Positions 34,721-43,320 of a stretch of DNA of 64,000 bases are shown in pieces. The notes below the pieces were generated by a model. That model saw only the letters and a program-made list of their open reading frames with translations. It searched no databases and was not told where the DNA came from. The position numbers and the translations under genes were made by a program. The DNA comes from Kitasatospora sp. SUK 42 (lineage in GTDB: Bacteria; Actinomycetota; Actinomycetes; Streptomycetales; Streptomycetaceae): NCBI RefSeq assembly GCF_015776785.2, contig NZ_LFMD02000003.1, positions 1,197,765 through 1,261,764 on the forward strand, read 5' to 3'. Numbering within the stretch: the first letter of the stretch is position 1; each line of letters begins with the position of its first letter.

Positions 34721-36160
34721 TCAGGCCCTCGTACGGACCCGGCCGGAGAGCAGCGCGCCGAGCAGCGCCACCCCGGTCATGCTGAGGAAGATCACCGCGA
34801 AGGCCCCGGGAGCCACGGGCCCCGTGACCGTCTCATGGGCGGCGGCGAGCGAGCCGCCGCCCAGCGCCGCGAACAGCACCCCGGCGAGGCCCACCAGCAG
34901 CACGTTGCCCAGCGCGTCGCTCATCTGCAGCGCGGCCGAGTTGGCCCCGGCGTCCTCGGGCGCGGAGAGCTTCATCATCAGCACGCTGACGCTCGCGACC
35001 GTCAGCCCCATCCCGATGCCGCCGACGCCCCAGGCCACCGCCGTCACCCAGGTCGGCGCCGCCGGGACCAGCACCAGAGCCGAACCCGCGATCGCCACCG
35101 CGGTCAGCACGAAGCCGCCCCGGATCATCGCGCCCCGGTAGCGCTCGGCCCCCGGCCGCCCCTGGAGCCACGAGCCCAGCGCCCAGGTGAGGGCACCGCT
35201 GGTCAGGGTGAGCCCGGCCAGCGTCGGCGAGAGGCCGCGCTCGGTGCGCATCATCAGCGGGATGAACGCCTCGGCCGCGAAGAACGACCCCGCCGCCAGC
35301 CCGCGCAGCAGGATCACCGTCGGCAGCCCGCGGCCGGCCCGCAGCGTCCCCTCGGGCAGCAACCGCAGCACGGCGGGCACCAGCAGCACCGCCCCGGCGA
35401 TCCCGGGGACCAGGCCGACCAGGTCACGGCGCTGGCCCGCGTACTGCAGCAGGCCGGCACCGACCGCCGCCATCGCGGCCAGCAGGGTGCGGCGGCGGTC
35501 GAACTCCCCGCCCGTGGCCACCGGGTGCTCCCGCTCGGAGCGGGCCAGCGCCGGGCCCATCACCGCCAGCGGCAGCAGGATCAGCACCGGCACGGCCAGG
35601 AACACCCAGCGCCAGCCCAGGTGCTGGGTGATCGCCCCGGAGACCAGCGGGCCGATGATCGAGGGCAGCACCCAGGCCGAGGAGAACGCCACGAACACCG
35701 AGGGCCGAAGCCGCTCCGGGTAGGCCCGGCCGACCACCACGTACAGCGCGACGATCACCAGTCCGCCACCCAGGCCCTGGATCGCCCGCCCGGCCACGAA
35801 CAGCCACATCGACGGCGCCGTCCCGGCCACCACCAGCCCCGCGCCGAACACCGCGATGCCGCTGAACAGCGGCCGCATCGGGCCGCTCCGGTCGCACCAC
35901 TGACCGGAGACGACCAGGGCGAACAGGGTGGTGGTGAAGTAGCCGGAGAAGGCGAAGGCGTACAGCCCGAAACCGTTGAGCTGCCTCGCCGCGTCCGGCA
36001 TCGCGGTGCCGACGGCGGTCGCCTCGAAGGCGATCACCAGGACCACCGACACGATCCCCAGCGTCAGGGCACGGTAGCGGCCGCTGAGGACTCCTCCACC
36101 GGGGTCGGTTCCGGAGGGTATCGGGGTGGAGTCGACCGAGGTGGGGGAGGCAGTGGTCAT
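34721..36160 (-). CDS. MFS multidrug-type efflux transporter
   Basis: 479 aa from ATG 36160 (ATG 36169 is in frame, three codons earlier). Fourteen or so TM helices are visible. Motifs: FEATAVGTAMPDAARQL at TM1, SGQWCDRSGPMRPL (motif A) after TM2, and ALYVVVGRAYPERLRPSVF. It belongs to the drug:H+ antiporter group; substrate unknown. TTACGATG lies just upstream and there is no Shine-Dalgarno site, suggesting a leaderless transcript. The CGTAA-like direct repeats at 36161-36176 could be an operator. It neighbours the SMR exporter, but on its own promoter. Confidence 0.87.
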   Translation of the reverse strand: MTTASPTSVDSTPIPSGTDPGGGVLSGRYRALTLGIVSVVLVIAFEATAVGTAMPDAARQLNGFGLYAFAFSGYFTTTLFALVVSGQWCDRSGPMRPLFSGIAVFGAGLVVAGTAPSMWLFVAGRAIQGLGGGLVIVALYVVVGRAYPERLRPSVFVAFSSAWVLPSIIGPLVSGAITQHLGWRWVFLAVPVLILLPLAVMGPALARSEREHPVATGGEFDRRRTLLAAMAAVGAGLLQYAGQRRDLVGLVPGIAGAVLLVPAVLRLLPEGTLRAGRGLPTVILLRGLAAGSFFAAEAFIPLMMRTERGLSPTLAGLTLTSGALTWALGSWLQGRPGAERYRGAMIRGGFVLTAVAIAGSALVLVPAAPTWVTAVAWGVGGIGMGLTVASVSVLMMKLSAPEDAGANSAALQMSDALGNVLLVGLAGVLFAALGGGSLAAAHETVTGPVAPGAFAVIFLSMTGVALLGALLSGRVRTRA

Positions 36161-36255
36161 ACGTAACATCGTAAGGGCCGTCTGCCTCGATGGCCCCTGA
36201 CCCGGGTCGGTGATCGACTCGGTCCGCAGGCGTAGGACCCGGTGGCCCCGACGGG

Positions 36256-36570
36256 TCAGTGCAGCACCTTGAGCCCCACCACGCCGGAGACGATCAGCAG
36301 CAGGCAGCCGATCCGGGCCGCCGTCGCGGCGTCCCCCAGGACGGCCATGCCGTAGAGCGCGGTGCCGACCGCGCCGATGCCGACCCAGACCGCGTAGCCG
36401 GTGCCGATCGGGATGGTGCGCATCGCGTACGCCAGCCCGCCCATGCTGAACAGCAGGGCGACGCCGAAGACGAGACTGGGAACGAGGCGGGAGAAGCCCT
36501 TGGACGATTCCAGGGCCACCGCCCAGACGGTCTCCAGGAGACCCGAGACGATCAGAACGAGCCAGGCCAT
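36256..36570 (-). CDS. sugE: SMR-family guanidinium exporter (SugE/Gdx type)
   Basis: 104 aa, four TM helices: MAWLVLIVSGLLETVWAVAL with the essential Glu at position 13, MRTIPIGTGYAVWVGIGAVG, and LLLIVSGVVGLKVL. SMR proteins of the SugE/Gdx subtype exchange guanidinium for protons. GGAGG lies 9 bases before ATG 36570. A guanidine-III riboswitch precedes the ribosome site by about 30 bases, strongly supporting guanidinium as the physiological substrate and ligand-controlled translation. SMR subtypes that act as broad drug pumps are less likely given this control element. Confidence 0.93.
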   Translation of the reverse strand: MAWLVLIVSGLLETVWAVALESSKGFSRLVPSLVFGVALLFSMGGLAYAMRTIPIGTGYAVWVGIGAVGTALYGMAVLGDAATAARIGCLLLIVSGVVGLKVLH

Positions 36571-36617
36571 GACGGCCGTACCTCCGCAGTCCACAGCGGC
36601 CGGGTTGCCGCTGAACT

Positions 36618-36657
36618 GCGCCGTCTTGTCGTCACCGGGTACGACGCGCTCGTCCGG
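36618..36657 (-). promoter_or_regulatory. Guanidine-III (ykkC-III) riboswitch
   Basis: On the minus strand the 40-base element begins CCGGACGAGC, continues with GCGTCGTACCCGG and ends GACAAGACGGCGC. The ACCCGG and GACAAG blocks match the guanidine-III consensus I recall from Thermobifida fusca. CCGG pairs with CCGG, and GCGTCGT pairs with ACGGCGC over seven positions; where T. fusca has a C-G pair, this copy has U-G, preserving the helix. It lies 48 bases before the start of a guanidinium exporter gene, the expected context. Confidence 0.88.
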
Positions 36658-36784
36658 AGTGGCGGAGGAACCGCCACCGTTTCCGACCGTAGCACACCCG
36701 GCCGTCCGGAATTTACACGACGTCACACGGAATTCACGGAAGGTCATTGACCCCTCTCCCGAATTCCGCCATCCTGAATTCACT

Positions 36785-36856
36785 GGCCGTGTGCCCGAGT
36801 GGCTTAGGGAACCGTCTGCAAAGCGGTGCACGCGGGTTCGATTCCCGCCATGGCCT
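36785..36856 (+). tRNA. tRNA-Cys (anticodon GCA)
   Basis: A complete cloverleaf is visible. Acceptor GGCCGTG (36785-36791) pairs with CATGGCC (36849-36855). The anticodon loop reads CTGCAAA with GCA anticodon, on a 5-bp stem. The T arm GCGGG-TTCGATT-CCCGC is perfect. No CCA is encoded (TC follows). A strong hairpin terminator begins four bases later. Confidence 0.95.
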
Positions 36857-36859
36857 CGG

Positions 36860-36907
36860 AAAAGGAATTGCCGGCCGACTCCCCGAGTCGGCCGGCAATT
36901 TCCTTTT
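36860..36907. terminator. Bidirectional terminator between tRNA-Cys and molybdenum hydroxylase operon
   Basis: A 21-bp inverted repeat with one bulged T and loop CCCCG; the inner arm GCCGGCCGACT pairs with AGTCGGCCGGC, and the outer AAAAGG pairs with CCTTTT. The T-rich flank appears on both strands, so it can stop both the tRNA transcript and the minus-strand operon ending at 36920. Confidence 0.85.
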
Positions 36908-36919
36908 CGGTCGTCCCGC

Positions 36920-39247
36920 TCAGACGGTGACGGCGTCCTCCGCGCGGATCGGCAGCCGGCCGACCGGCAGGCCGGTGGCGGCCCGGACAGCGGCCGCGAC
37001 GGCCGCCGGGGCGACCACGGCGGGCACGGCGCTGACCGCCTTGGCCCCGAAGGTGGCGACCACGTCCCGCTCCTCCAGCAGCGCGGCGATCCGCACCTCC
37101 GGGGTGTCCAGCGAGGTGGGCAGCCGGTAGCCGGTGAGCGAGGGGTTGAGCAGCACCCCGCCCGAGGTCTGCAGGTCCTCCATCAGCGCCAGGCCCACGC
37201 CCTGGGCCACGCCCGCCTCGATCCGGTCCTCGATCTGCCGCGGGTTCAGCGCCCGGCCGACGTCCTGGGCGACGGTCATCTCGACCACCCGGACCGCCCC
37301 CAGCTCGATGTCCACGTCCACCACCGCGCGCATCGCGCAGAAGGAGATCGAGACGAAGGCGTCGCCATGCCCGGACTCGTCCAGCGGCTCGGTCGGATGG
37401 GGGCGGCACTGTGCGGTGGCCCAGAGTTCCTTGCCCTCCAGGGCCTCGGCGACGGGCATGCCGAGCACCCCGTCGTAGGAGGTGATCTTGCCGTCGGCGA
37501 TCTGCAGCAGCTCCACCGACATCCCGAAGTTGGCCGCGATCGGCTGCAGCAGCTGGTGGCGGACCATCAGCGCGGCCCGCTCGACCGCGCCGCCGGAGAC
37601 CCAGGTGTGCCGGCCGCGGGCGGAGGGCCCGGCGATCGACTGGTCGCTGTCGGCCGGCGCGATGTAGACCTCGCTGACGCCCAGGACGGTCTGCACGATC
37701 TGACGGGCCAGCGTGGCGAAGCCCTGCCCGGCGTCGACGGCCGCGCAGATCACCGTGGCGTGGTCGCCGCTGACCCGCACGGTGGCGGTGGAGACCTCGT
37801 CCTCGCCCTCGGCGCCCAGCATGTGCACCATGCCCACGGCGTAGCCGATCCCGCGCCGCACCGCCGCCGGGTCCCCGGCGCCGCCGGGCCCGCCCGGCAG
37901 CAGCCACTCGGCGTCCGGGTCGTCCACCGGCAGGGCCGGCAGCGGCTCGGCCGCCACCGCGTCCAGCAGCGCCTTCACGGGCGCCGGGCAGGTGACGGCC
38001 TGTCCGGTGGGCAGCGGGTCGCCGGTGGCCATCGCGTTGCGGCGGCGGATCTCCACCGGGTCCACGCCCACCCGGGCGGCCAGCTGGTCCAGCTGGGACT
38101 CGTAGGCGAAGCAGGTCTGGAGCGCGCCCTCGCCGCGCATCCGCCCGGCCGGCGGGTTGTTGGTGCGCACCGCCCAGGCGTCCACGAAGACGTTCGGGCA
38201 GACGTACGGGCCGACCGAGAAGGCCGTCGCGGCGGCCAGCGCCTCGGCCGAGACGTCCGCGTAGGCGCCGCCGTCCAGCAGGATCTGCGCCTCGACCTTC
38301 ACCAGCGTGCCCTCGGCGTCGGCGTGGTGGCGGTAGCGCAGGAGCGCGGGGTGGCGCGAGGTGTGGGTGTGGAAGGACTCCTCGCGGGTCAGGGTCATCT
38401 TCACCGGGCGGCCGGTGCGCAGCGCCAGCAGCGCCAGGGTGACCTGGAAGGAGAGGTCCTCGCGGTCGGTGGTGGCGCCGGGCACGCCGGTGGCCACCAG
38501 CCGGACCCGGTCGGGCTCCAGGCCCAGGCAGGTGGCGGTGCGGTCGCGGTCGCCGTGCGGGTCGGTGGAGGACAGGTGCAGTTCGACACCGCCGTCCGGC
38601 CGCGGCACGGCCAGCCCGGCCTCGGCGCCCAGCGGGGCCGGGTCCTGCCGGCCGACCTGGTAGAGGCCCTCGACGACGATCTCGCCGACCGCGTCCGGGT
38701 CCCCGGTGCGCAGCGGCAGGTGGCGGAACAGGTTGCCGTCCGGGTGCAGCGGCGGCGCGGTGAAGGACTGCTCGGGGTCGGTCACCGCCTCCAGCGGCTC
38801 GTAGTCGACCGCGATCAGGCCGACCGCCAGCCGGGCGGTGTCCGGGTGGTCGGCGGCGACGGCGGCGACCGGCTCGCCGTGGTGGCGCACCACGCCGGCG
38901 GCCAGCACCGGCCGGTCGGCGACGATCGGTCCGGCCGGGGCGCCGTCCGGCAGGCCGTCAGGGCCGGGCGGCAGGTCGGCGGCGGTGACCACGGCGTGCA
39001 CCCCGGGCAGCGCGAGCGCGGCCGAGGTGTCGATGCCGCGGATCCGGGCGTGCGGGTGCGGGGAGCGCAGCACCGCGCCCCACAGCAGCCCCTCGGCCCA
39101 CAGGTCGGCCGCGTACGGGTAGATGCCGAGCGCCTTGGGCAGCGCGTCGCTGCGCAGCGGGGAGCTGCCCAGGCCGAACGGCTCCGGTGCGCCGCCCTCG
39201 CCGCCGTCCTGCTGGAGTGCTGCGCCGATGTCGGTAGGCGACGTCAT
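36920..39247 (-). CDS. Xanthine dehydrogenase-family molybdopterin-binding (large) subunit
   Basis: 775 aa. It follows the small subunits in a coupled operon and holds the Mo-cofactor domains: GLLWGAVLRSPHPHARIRG at the N-terminus, DYEPLEAVTDPEQ, VTGVPGATTDREDLSFQV, GRMRGEGALQTCFAYESQLD and VSGGAVERAALMVRHQL. The usual C-terminal active-site Glu region appears as MTVAQDVGRALNPRQIEDRI. Substrate may be xanthine or an aldehyde or heterocycle; the sequence does not decide. The start ATG overlaps the iron-sulfur gene stop by 4 bases. Confidence 0.9.
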   Translation of the reverse strand: MTSPTDIGAALQQDGGEGGAPEPFGLGSSPLRSDALPKALGIYPYAADLWAEGLLWGAVLRSPHPHARIRGIDTSAALALPGVHAVVTAADLPPGPDGLPDGAPAGPIVADRPVLAAGVVRHHGEPVAAVAADHPDTARLAVGLIAVDYEPLEAVTDPEQSFTAPPLHPDGNLFRHLPLRTGDPDAVGEIVVEGLYQVGRQDPAPLGAEAGLAVPRPDGGVELHLSSTDPHGDRDRTATCLGLEPDRVRLVATGVPGATTDREDLSFQVTLALLALRTGRPVKMTLTREESFHTHTSRHPALLRYRHHADAEGTLVKVEAQILLDGGAYADVSAEALAAATAFSVGPYVCPNVFVDAWAVRTNNPPAGRMRGEGALQTCFAYESQLDQLAARVGVDPVEIRRRNAMATGDPLPTGQAVTCPAPVKALLDAVAAEPLPALPVDDPDAEWLLPGGPGGAGDPAAVRRGIGYAVGMVHMLGAEGEDEVSTATVRVSGDHATVICAAVDAGQGFATLARQIVQTVLGVSEVYIAPADSDQSIAGPSARGRHTWVSGGAVERAALMVRHQLLQPIAANFGMSVELLQIADGKITSYDGVLGMPVAEALEGKELWATAQCRPHPTEPLDESGHGDAFVSISFCAMRAVVDVDIELGAVRVVEMTVAQDVGRALNPRQIEDRIEAGVAQGVGLALMEDLQTSGGVLLNPSLTGYRLPTSLDTPEVRIAALLEERDVVATFGAKAVSAVPAVVAPAAVAAAVRAATGLPVGRLPIRAEDAVTV

Positions 39248-40458
39248 GATGCGTGGTCGTCCTCGGGGAGGCGGATGCCGTGGGCGGGGGTGGCGCCGTA
39301 CGGGACACCGGCCGGGGCGCCGCCCTCGGCCGGGGCACCGTGCGGGTGCGGGTCGGCGTACGGGGTGCCGTGCGGGGGCGTGCCGTCGTGGGCGGTGCCG
39401 GGCAGCGGGGTGCCGTGCGCGGGGGTGGGCTCGTAGACCGGGGCGTCGTACCCGGTGTCGTAGCCGTTCTGCTGCTGGTGGCCGTCGGGGTAGCCGGTCG
39501 GCACGTAGGTGCCGTGGGCGGGGGTGGCCTGGTAGGGCTGCTCGGGGTAGCCCTGCGGCTGGTAGTACACCTGGTCGTCCACGGCCTGGGCGGGGATGGA
39601 GGGCTGGGCGGCCGTCAGGGCGGAGGTGTCGTACACGCCGGTGTCGTAGGCGCCCGCGCCGTCGCCGTACGGCTGCTCGGCCGGGGCGGGGGCCTGGGCG
39701 GGCACGGGGGCCGGCTCGGCGGGCGGCTGCGGGACGTGTTCGATCCAGGCGTCGGCGTCGGCGTAGACCGGCGGTTCGACGGCGGGCTCCGGCTCGACGG
39801 CGGCGGGCGCCTCTGTGGGTGCCGCCTCGGCGGCCGGTGCGGCGGGCTGCTCGGCGGGGGCCTCCTCCGCCACGGCGGCGGCCGCGACGGCGGCCTCCGC
39901 CTCCTCGGCCTCCTGCGCGCGGGCGTCCGCGACGGTCTGGACGGCGGCCAGCACCCCGCGGTAGCCGGTGCAGCGGCAGAGGTTGCCGCACAGCGCCTGC
40001 CGGGCCTCGACCTCGGTGGGCCGGTGGTTGCGCTGGAGCAGGTCGTGCACGGCCATCGCCAGGCCGGGGGTGCAGTAACCGCACTGGACGGCGCCGGAGG
40101 CGGCCAGCGCCTGCTGGACGTCGCTCGCGCCGCCGCCGGACGACAGGCCCTCGACGGTGTTGATCTCGCTGTCGGCGGCCAGCGCGGCGGGCACCAGGCA
40201 GCCGGCGACCAGCTGGCCGTCCACCTGCACCGAGCAGGCGCCGCACTCGCCCTGCTCGCAGCCGTCCTTGGCGCCGGCCAGGCCGAGCCGCTCGCGCAGC
40301 ACGTAGAGCAGGCTCTCGCCGATCCAGGCGTCGGTGACGGGCCGTTCGAAACCGTTGACCCGCAAGGTGTAGGAGGCGCACGGGCGCAGCTCCCGGCTGA
40401 CCTGCGGGGCGAGGCCGAGCGGGTCGGCGTCGAGGGTCTCGATGGGGTCTGTGGTCAC
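39244..40458 (-). CDS. 2Fe-2S subunit of molybdenum hydroxylase with long repeat tail
   Basis: 404 aa from GTG 40458 (GTGA overlap with the FAD gene). Residues about 30-175 are the normal two-cluster unit: GCEQGECGACSV plus a later Cys for the plant-type cluster, and CGYCTPGLAM with CGNLCRCTGYRGVL for the second. Such subunits usually end near 160-180 aa. Here about 220 extra residues follow: an Ala/Glu/Pro-rich stretch, then repeats of TPAHG (three copies, plus PPHG and PHPHG variants) rich in Tyr, His and Gln. The tail may be a disordered or metal-binding addition. Confidence 0.88.
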   Translation of the reverse strand: MTTDPIETLDADPLGLAPQVSRELRPCASYTLRVNGFERPVTDAWIGESLLYVLRERLGLAGAKDGCEQGECGACSVQVDGQLVAGCLVPAALAADSEINTVEGLSSGGGASDVQQALAASGAVQCGYCTPGLAMAVHDLLQRNHRPTEVEARQALCGNLCRCTGYRGVLAAVQTVADARAQEAEEAEAAVAAAAVAEEAPAEQPAAPAAEAAPTEAPAAVEPEPAVEPPVYADADAWIEHVPQPPAEPAPVPAQAPAPAEQPYGDGAGAYDTGVYDTSALTAAQPSIPAQAVDDQVYYQPQGYPEQPYQATPAHGTYVPTGYPDGHQQQNGYDTGYDAPVYEPTPAHGTPLPGTAHDGTPPHGTPYADPHPHGAPAEGGAPAGVPYGATPAHGIRLPEDDHAS

Positions 40459-41336
40459 TTCAGCGCCCTTCCCAGTGCCCGTCGGGCCAGCACCGATACG
40501 GTACGCCGCAGCCGAACGGCGGCCGCGGTCGGCCCCTCGGTCACGGCCTCCCAGGCGCCCTCGGCGCCGTAGTTGTCGGGGACGCAGGCGGCGGCCACGT
40601 ACTCGCCGAAGGCGGCGGTGGCGACCGGGTCGATCTCCCGGCTGCCGTCCCAGTCGATGCAGCCGGCCACCCAGGCCTCGGCCTCCAGCGGGCGCAGCGG
40701 CACCGGGGCGACGGCCCCGACGGCGCAGCGCACGGCGCGCCGGGCCGGGTCGAGGACGAGGGCGACGGAGGCGGTGGCGCGGGCCGGGCCGCTGCGGCCG
40801 GTGGCCTTGAGGAAGACCTGCGGCGCGTGCAGCAGCGGGACGCGCACCCAGGTGAGCAGTTCGCCGGGGCGCACCGGGTCGAGGCCGGTGAGCAGGTGAC
40901 TGACCGGCACCTCGCGGGTGCCACCGGAGCGGGCGAGGGTGACGGTGGCCTCCAGCGCGGTGAGCACCGGGAGGGTGTCACCGGCCGGCGCGGCGGTGAC
41001 GATGTTGCCGCCGAGGGTGCCGACGTTGCGCACCTGCGGCGGGCCGGCCGTGCGGGCGGCGTCGGCGAGCGCGGGGATGAGCGCGGCGAAGTCGGGGCGG
41101 TCCATCCGGGCGTGGGTGAGTCCGGCGCCGAGGACGGCGGTGCCGCCGTCCTCGTAGCGCCAGCCGCGCAGCTCGGTGATCCGGCCGAGGCCGACCAGCG
41201 CGGCGGGGCGCAGTCGTCCGGCGTTGACGGCCTCCATGAGGTCGGTGGCTCCGGCCACCGGTACCGCGGCCGGGGCGGCGGCCAGCGCGTCGACGGCCTC
41301 GTCGAGCGAGGCCGGCAGCATGATCGTCCGGTTCAC
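40455..41336 (-). CDS. FAD-binding subunit of molybdenum hydroxylase
   Basis: 293 aa from GTG 41336 (reads VNRTIMLP) with GGTGGGA 5 bases upstream; GTG 41357 is an in-frame alternative. The FAD domain shows VPVAGATDLMEAVNAG, GLGRITELRGW, GPPQVRNVGTLGGNI and APAGDTLPVLTAL. This is the first gene of a three-gene operon (FAD, Fe-S, Mo) whose members overlap by 4 bases each, so subunits are made in a fixed ratio. The operon ends at a hairpin beside tRNA-Cys. Confidence 0.9.
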   Translation of the reverse strand: MNRTIMLPASLDEAVDALAAAPAAVPVAGATDLMEAVNAGRLRPAALVGLGRITELRGWRYEDGGTAVLGAGLTHARMDRPDFAALIPALADAARTAGPPQVRNVGTLGGNIVTAAPAGDTLPVLTALEATVTLARSGGTREVPVSHLLTGLDPVRPGELLTWVRVPLLHAPQVFLKATGRSGPARATASVALVLDPARRAVRCAVGAVAPVPLRPLEAEAWVAGCIDWDGSREIDPVATAAFGEYVAAACVPDNYGAEGAWEAVTEGPTAAAVRLRRTVSVLARRALGRALK

Positions 41337-41521
41337 CTGGGTCCCACCGTGCTCCACTTGCTCATCGATCGCCTGCCGCCCGCGGCCACGGCCGTGCTGT
41401 CCGCGTCAGCAGCCCGGCCTGGCCCGTAGGGTACGGGCGATCGGGCCGGGTTGGGCAACTCTGGCACACAATGCTCGATGATCATTTCGGGACCGGTGAA
41501 CGGGGCTGCCCGATTGGGATG

Positions 41522-41537
41522 GATACCGGGCGGTATC
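41522..41537. promoter_or_regulatory. 16-bp palindrome upstream of molybdenum hydroxylase operon
   Basis: GATACCG-GG-CGGTATC is a perfect inverted repeat 186-201 bases upstream of the FAD subunit start and just past the hexosaminidase terminator. It suits a regulator dimer, but no family is recognised. Confidence 0.35.
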
Positions 41538-41567
41538 TGCCCTGACCCCGGTCGGGCCAGGGCAGAT
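41535..41567 (-). terminator. Hairpin downstream of hexosaminidase
   Basis: ATCTGCCCTG (41535-41544) pairs with 41558-41567, with an inner CCCG/CGGG stem. It lies 53 bases past the hexosaminidase stop (minus strand). No T tract follows, as is common in streptomycetes. Confidence 0.6.
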
Positions 41568-41619
41568 GTTCATCTTCTCTTGACGTCAGATGACCACCCA
41601 TAAGTTCCCGGGCGGGCGA

Positions 41620-43230
41620 TCACCTCACCGGCGGCGGGCCCTGGATCGGCCGGCCGACCACCCCGGGCCTGCGCTGCCAGGGGTGCGGTCCGTCGGCCGG
41701 GCGGTACTCGACGCCGAGCGCGTCCAGCGCCCTCAGGTGGGTCGTCAGCCGCCGCTCGAACCCGGCGTAGTCACGCTCGGCCGGCGCGGCGGGCAGGTCG
41801 GACCAGGCGACCTCGGCGAAGGCGACCAGCCGGGGGAAGGCCCGGTAGTCGAGGTCCCGGGCGCTGTCCGCGAACTCGCTCCACAGGTTGGCCTGGGTGC
41901 CGATGACGCGCCGGGCGGCGACCACGTCCAGCTGCTCCGGGACGGGCTCGAAGCGGTAGACGTCCTCCAGCGTGCGCACGAAGCCGACCGGGATCGGCTC
42001 GTCCGGGCCGTCGGCCTGCCGGTGGTCGAGGTAGACGTGCTGCTCGGGGCACATCACCACGTCGTGCCCGGCCCGCGCGGCGGCGATCCCGCCGCCGAAG
42101 CCGCGCCAGGAGGAGACGGCCGCACCCGGGGCGAGGCCCCCCTCCAGGATCTCGTCCCAGCCGATCAGCCGGCGGCCGCGCTCGGCCAGCCACTGGTCGA
42201 AGTGCCGGATGACGTGGCTCTGCAGCTCGTCCTCGTTGGCCAGGCCCAGCTCGCGGATCCGGGCCTGGGCGGCGGCGCTGTCCTTCCACTGCTCCTTGGG
42301 GCACTCGTCGCCGCCGAGGTGGATGAACTCGGACGGGAACAGCTCCAGGACCTCCTCCAGCACCCCCTCGAAGAAGCGCAGCGTCCCCTCGGAGGCGTTG
42401 AGCACGTTGTGGCTCACCCCCCAGTCGGTCCAGACGCCGAGCCCGGCGGTGTCCACCACGTCGGTGTTGCCCAGCTCGGGGTAGGCGGCGACGGCGGCCT
42501 GGGTGTGGCCCGGCAGGTCGATCTCCGGGACGACGGTGATCCCGCGCGCGGCCGCGTAGGCGACGATCTCGCGCAGGTCGTCCTGGGTGTAGTAGCCGCC
42601 GTGCGGGCGGTCGTCGCGCCGCTGGGCGGCGCGGTAGCCGACCATCGAGCGCTCCCGCCAGGCGCCGCGCGCGGTCAGCGCCGGGTAGCGCTTGATCTCC
42701 ACCCGCCAGCCCTGGTCGTCGGTCAGGTGCAGGTGCAGCACGTTGAGCTTGTGCACGGCCAGCAGGTCGACGAAGCGCAGCAGGTCGGACTTGGGCAGGA
42801 AGTGCCGGGCGACGTCCAGCAGCACGCCGCGCCAGCCGAAGCGGGGGGCGTCCGCGATGTCGGCGCCGGGCAGCACCCAGCCCTCGCGGCGCAGCGGGGA
42901 GCGGCGGTGGGCGTCCGGCCCGAGCAGCTGCCGCAGGGTCTGGGCGGCCCACAGCGCCCCGGCCGGGCCGCCGGCGGCGAGCACGGCGTGGCCGGGGCGC
43001 ACCGTGATCCGGTACGCCTCGGCCGCGAGCGTGTCGTCCTGGACCAGTTCGATGCCGCTGCCCGGCCGGCCCGGACCCAGCGGCAGCCCGGTCGCCGCGG
43101 ACAGCGTGCCGCGCAGCCAGCGCTCGGCGTCGGCCAGCCCGGGCGGCGCGGTCAGCGTGGTGGTGGCGTCGAGCGCGAAGTCCTCGTCCGGGCGGTGGAC
43201 GGCACTCGAAGGTGCGGGAATGAGGTCCAT
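41620..43230 (-). CDS. GH20 beta-N-acetylhexosaminidase
   Basis: 536 aa from ATG 43230. The N-terminal GH20b domain is followed by the barrel: RGVLLDVARHFLPKSDLLRF, LHLHLTDDQGWRVEIKRYP, VPEIDLPGHTQAA and the catalytic Asp-Glu in FIHLGGDECPKEQW. It removes terminal GlcNAc or GalNAc from chito-oligosaccharides. No signal peptide is seen (MDLIPAPSS), so it probably works in the cytoplasm on imported oligomers made by chitinases such as the one at 16909. GGCAGGA lies upstream of the start. Confidence 0.92.
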   Translation of the reverse strand: MDLIPAPSSAVHRPDEDFALDATTTLTAPPGLADAERWLRGTLSAATGLPLGPGRPGSGIELVQDDTLAAEAYRITVRPGHAVLAAGGPAGALWAAQTLRQLLGPDAHRRSPLRREGWVLPGADIADAPRFGWRGVLLDVARHFLPKSDLLRFVDLLAVHKLNVLHLHLTDDQGWRVEIKRYPALTARGAWRERSMVGYRAAQRRDDRPHGGYYTQDDLREIVAYAAARGITVVPEIDLPGHTQAAVAAYPELGNTDVVDTAGLGVWTDWGVSHNVLNASEGTLRFFEGVLEEVLELFPSEFIHLGGDECPKEQWKDSAAAQARIRELGLANEDELQSHVIRHFDQWLAERGRRLIGWDEILEGGLAPGAAVSSWRGFGGGIAAARAGHDVVMCPEQHVYLDHRQADGPDEPIPVGFVRTLEDVYRFEPVPEQLDVVAARRVIGTQANLWSEFADSARDLDYRAFPRLVAFAEVAWSDLPAAPAERDYAGFERRLTTHLRALDALGVEYRPADGPHPWQRRPGVVGRPIQGPPPVR

Positions 43231-43320
43231 CCCGACATCCTGCCCACGCCCGGAACGACCGGCATAGACCGCCGCGGCAAACGCGGTGCTATGCAAAACG
43301 GCGTTGCGGAGGACGCCGGA

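Noticed and set aside
36785..36907. Integration site for a mobile element at tRNA-Cys
   Set aside because: No integrase, direct repeat of the tRNA 3' end or foreign segment follows; the neighbouring operon is chromosomal in style.
43231..43320. DasR box upstream of hexosaminidase
   Set aside because: CGGTCTATGCCG matches about 8 of 12 positions and lacks symmetry; too weak.
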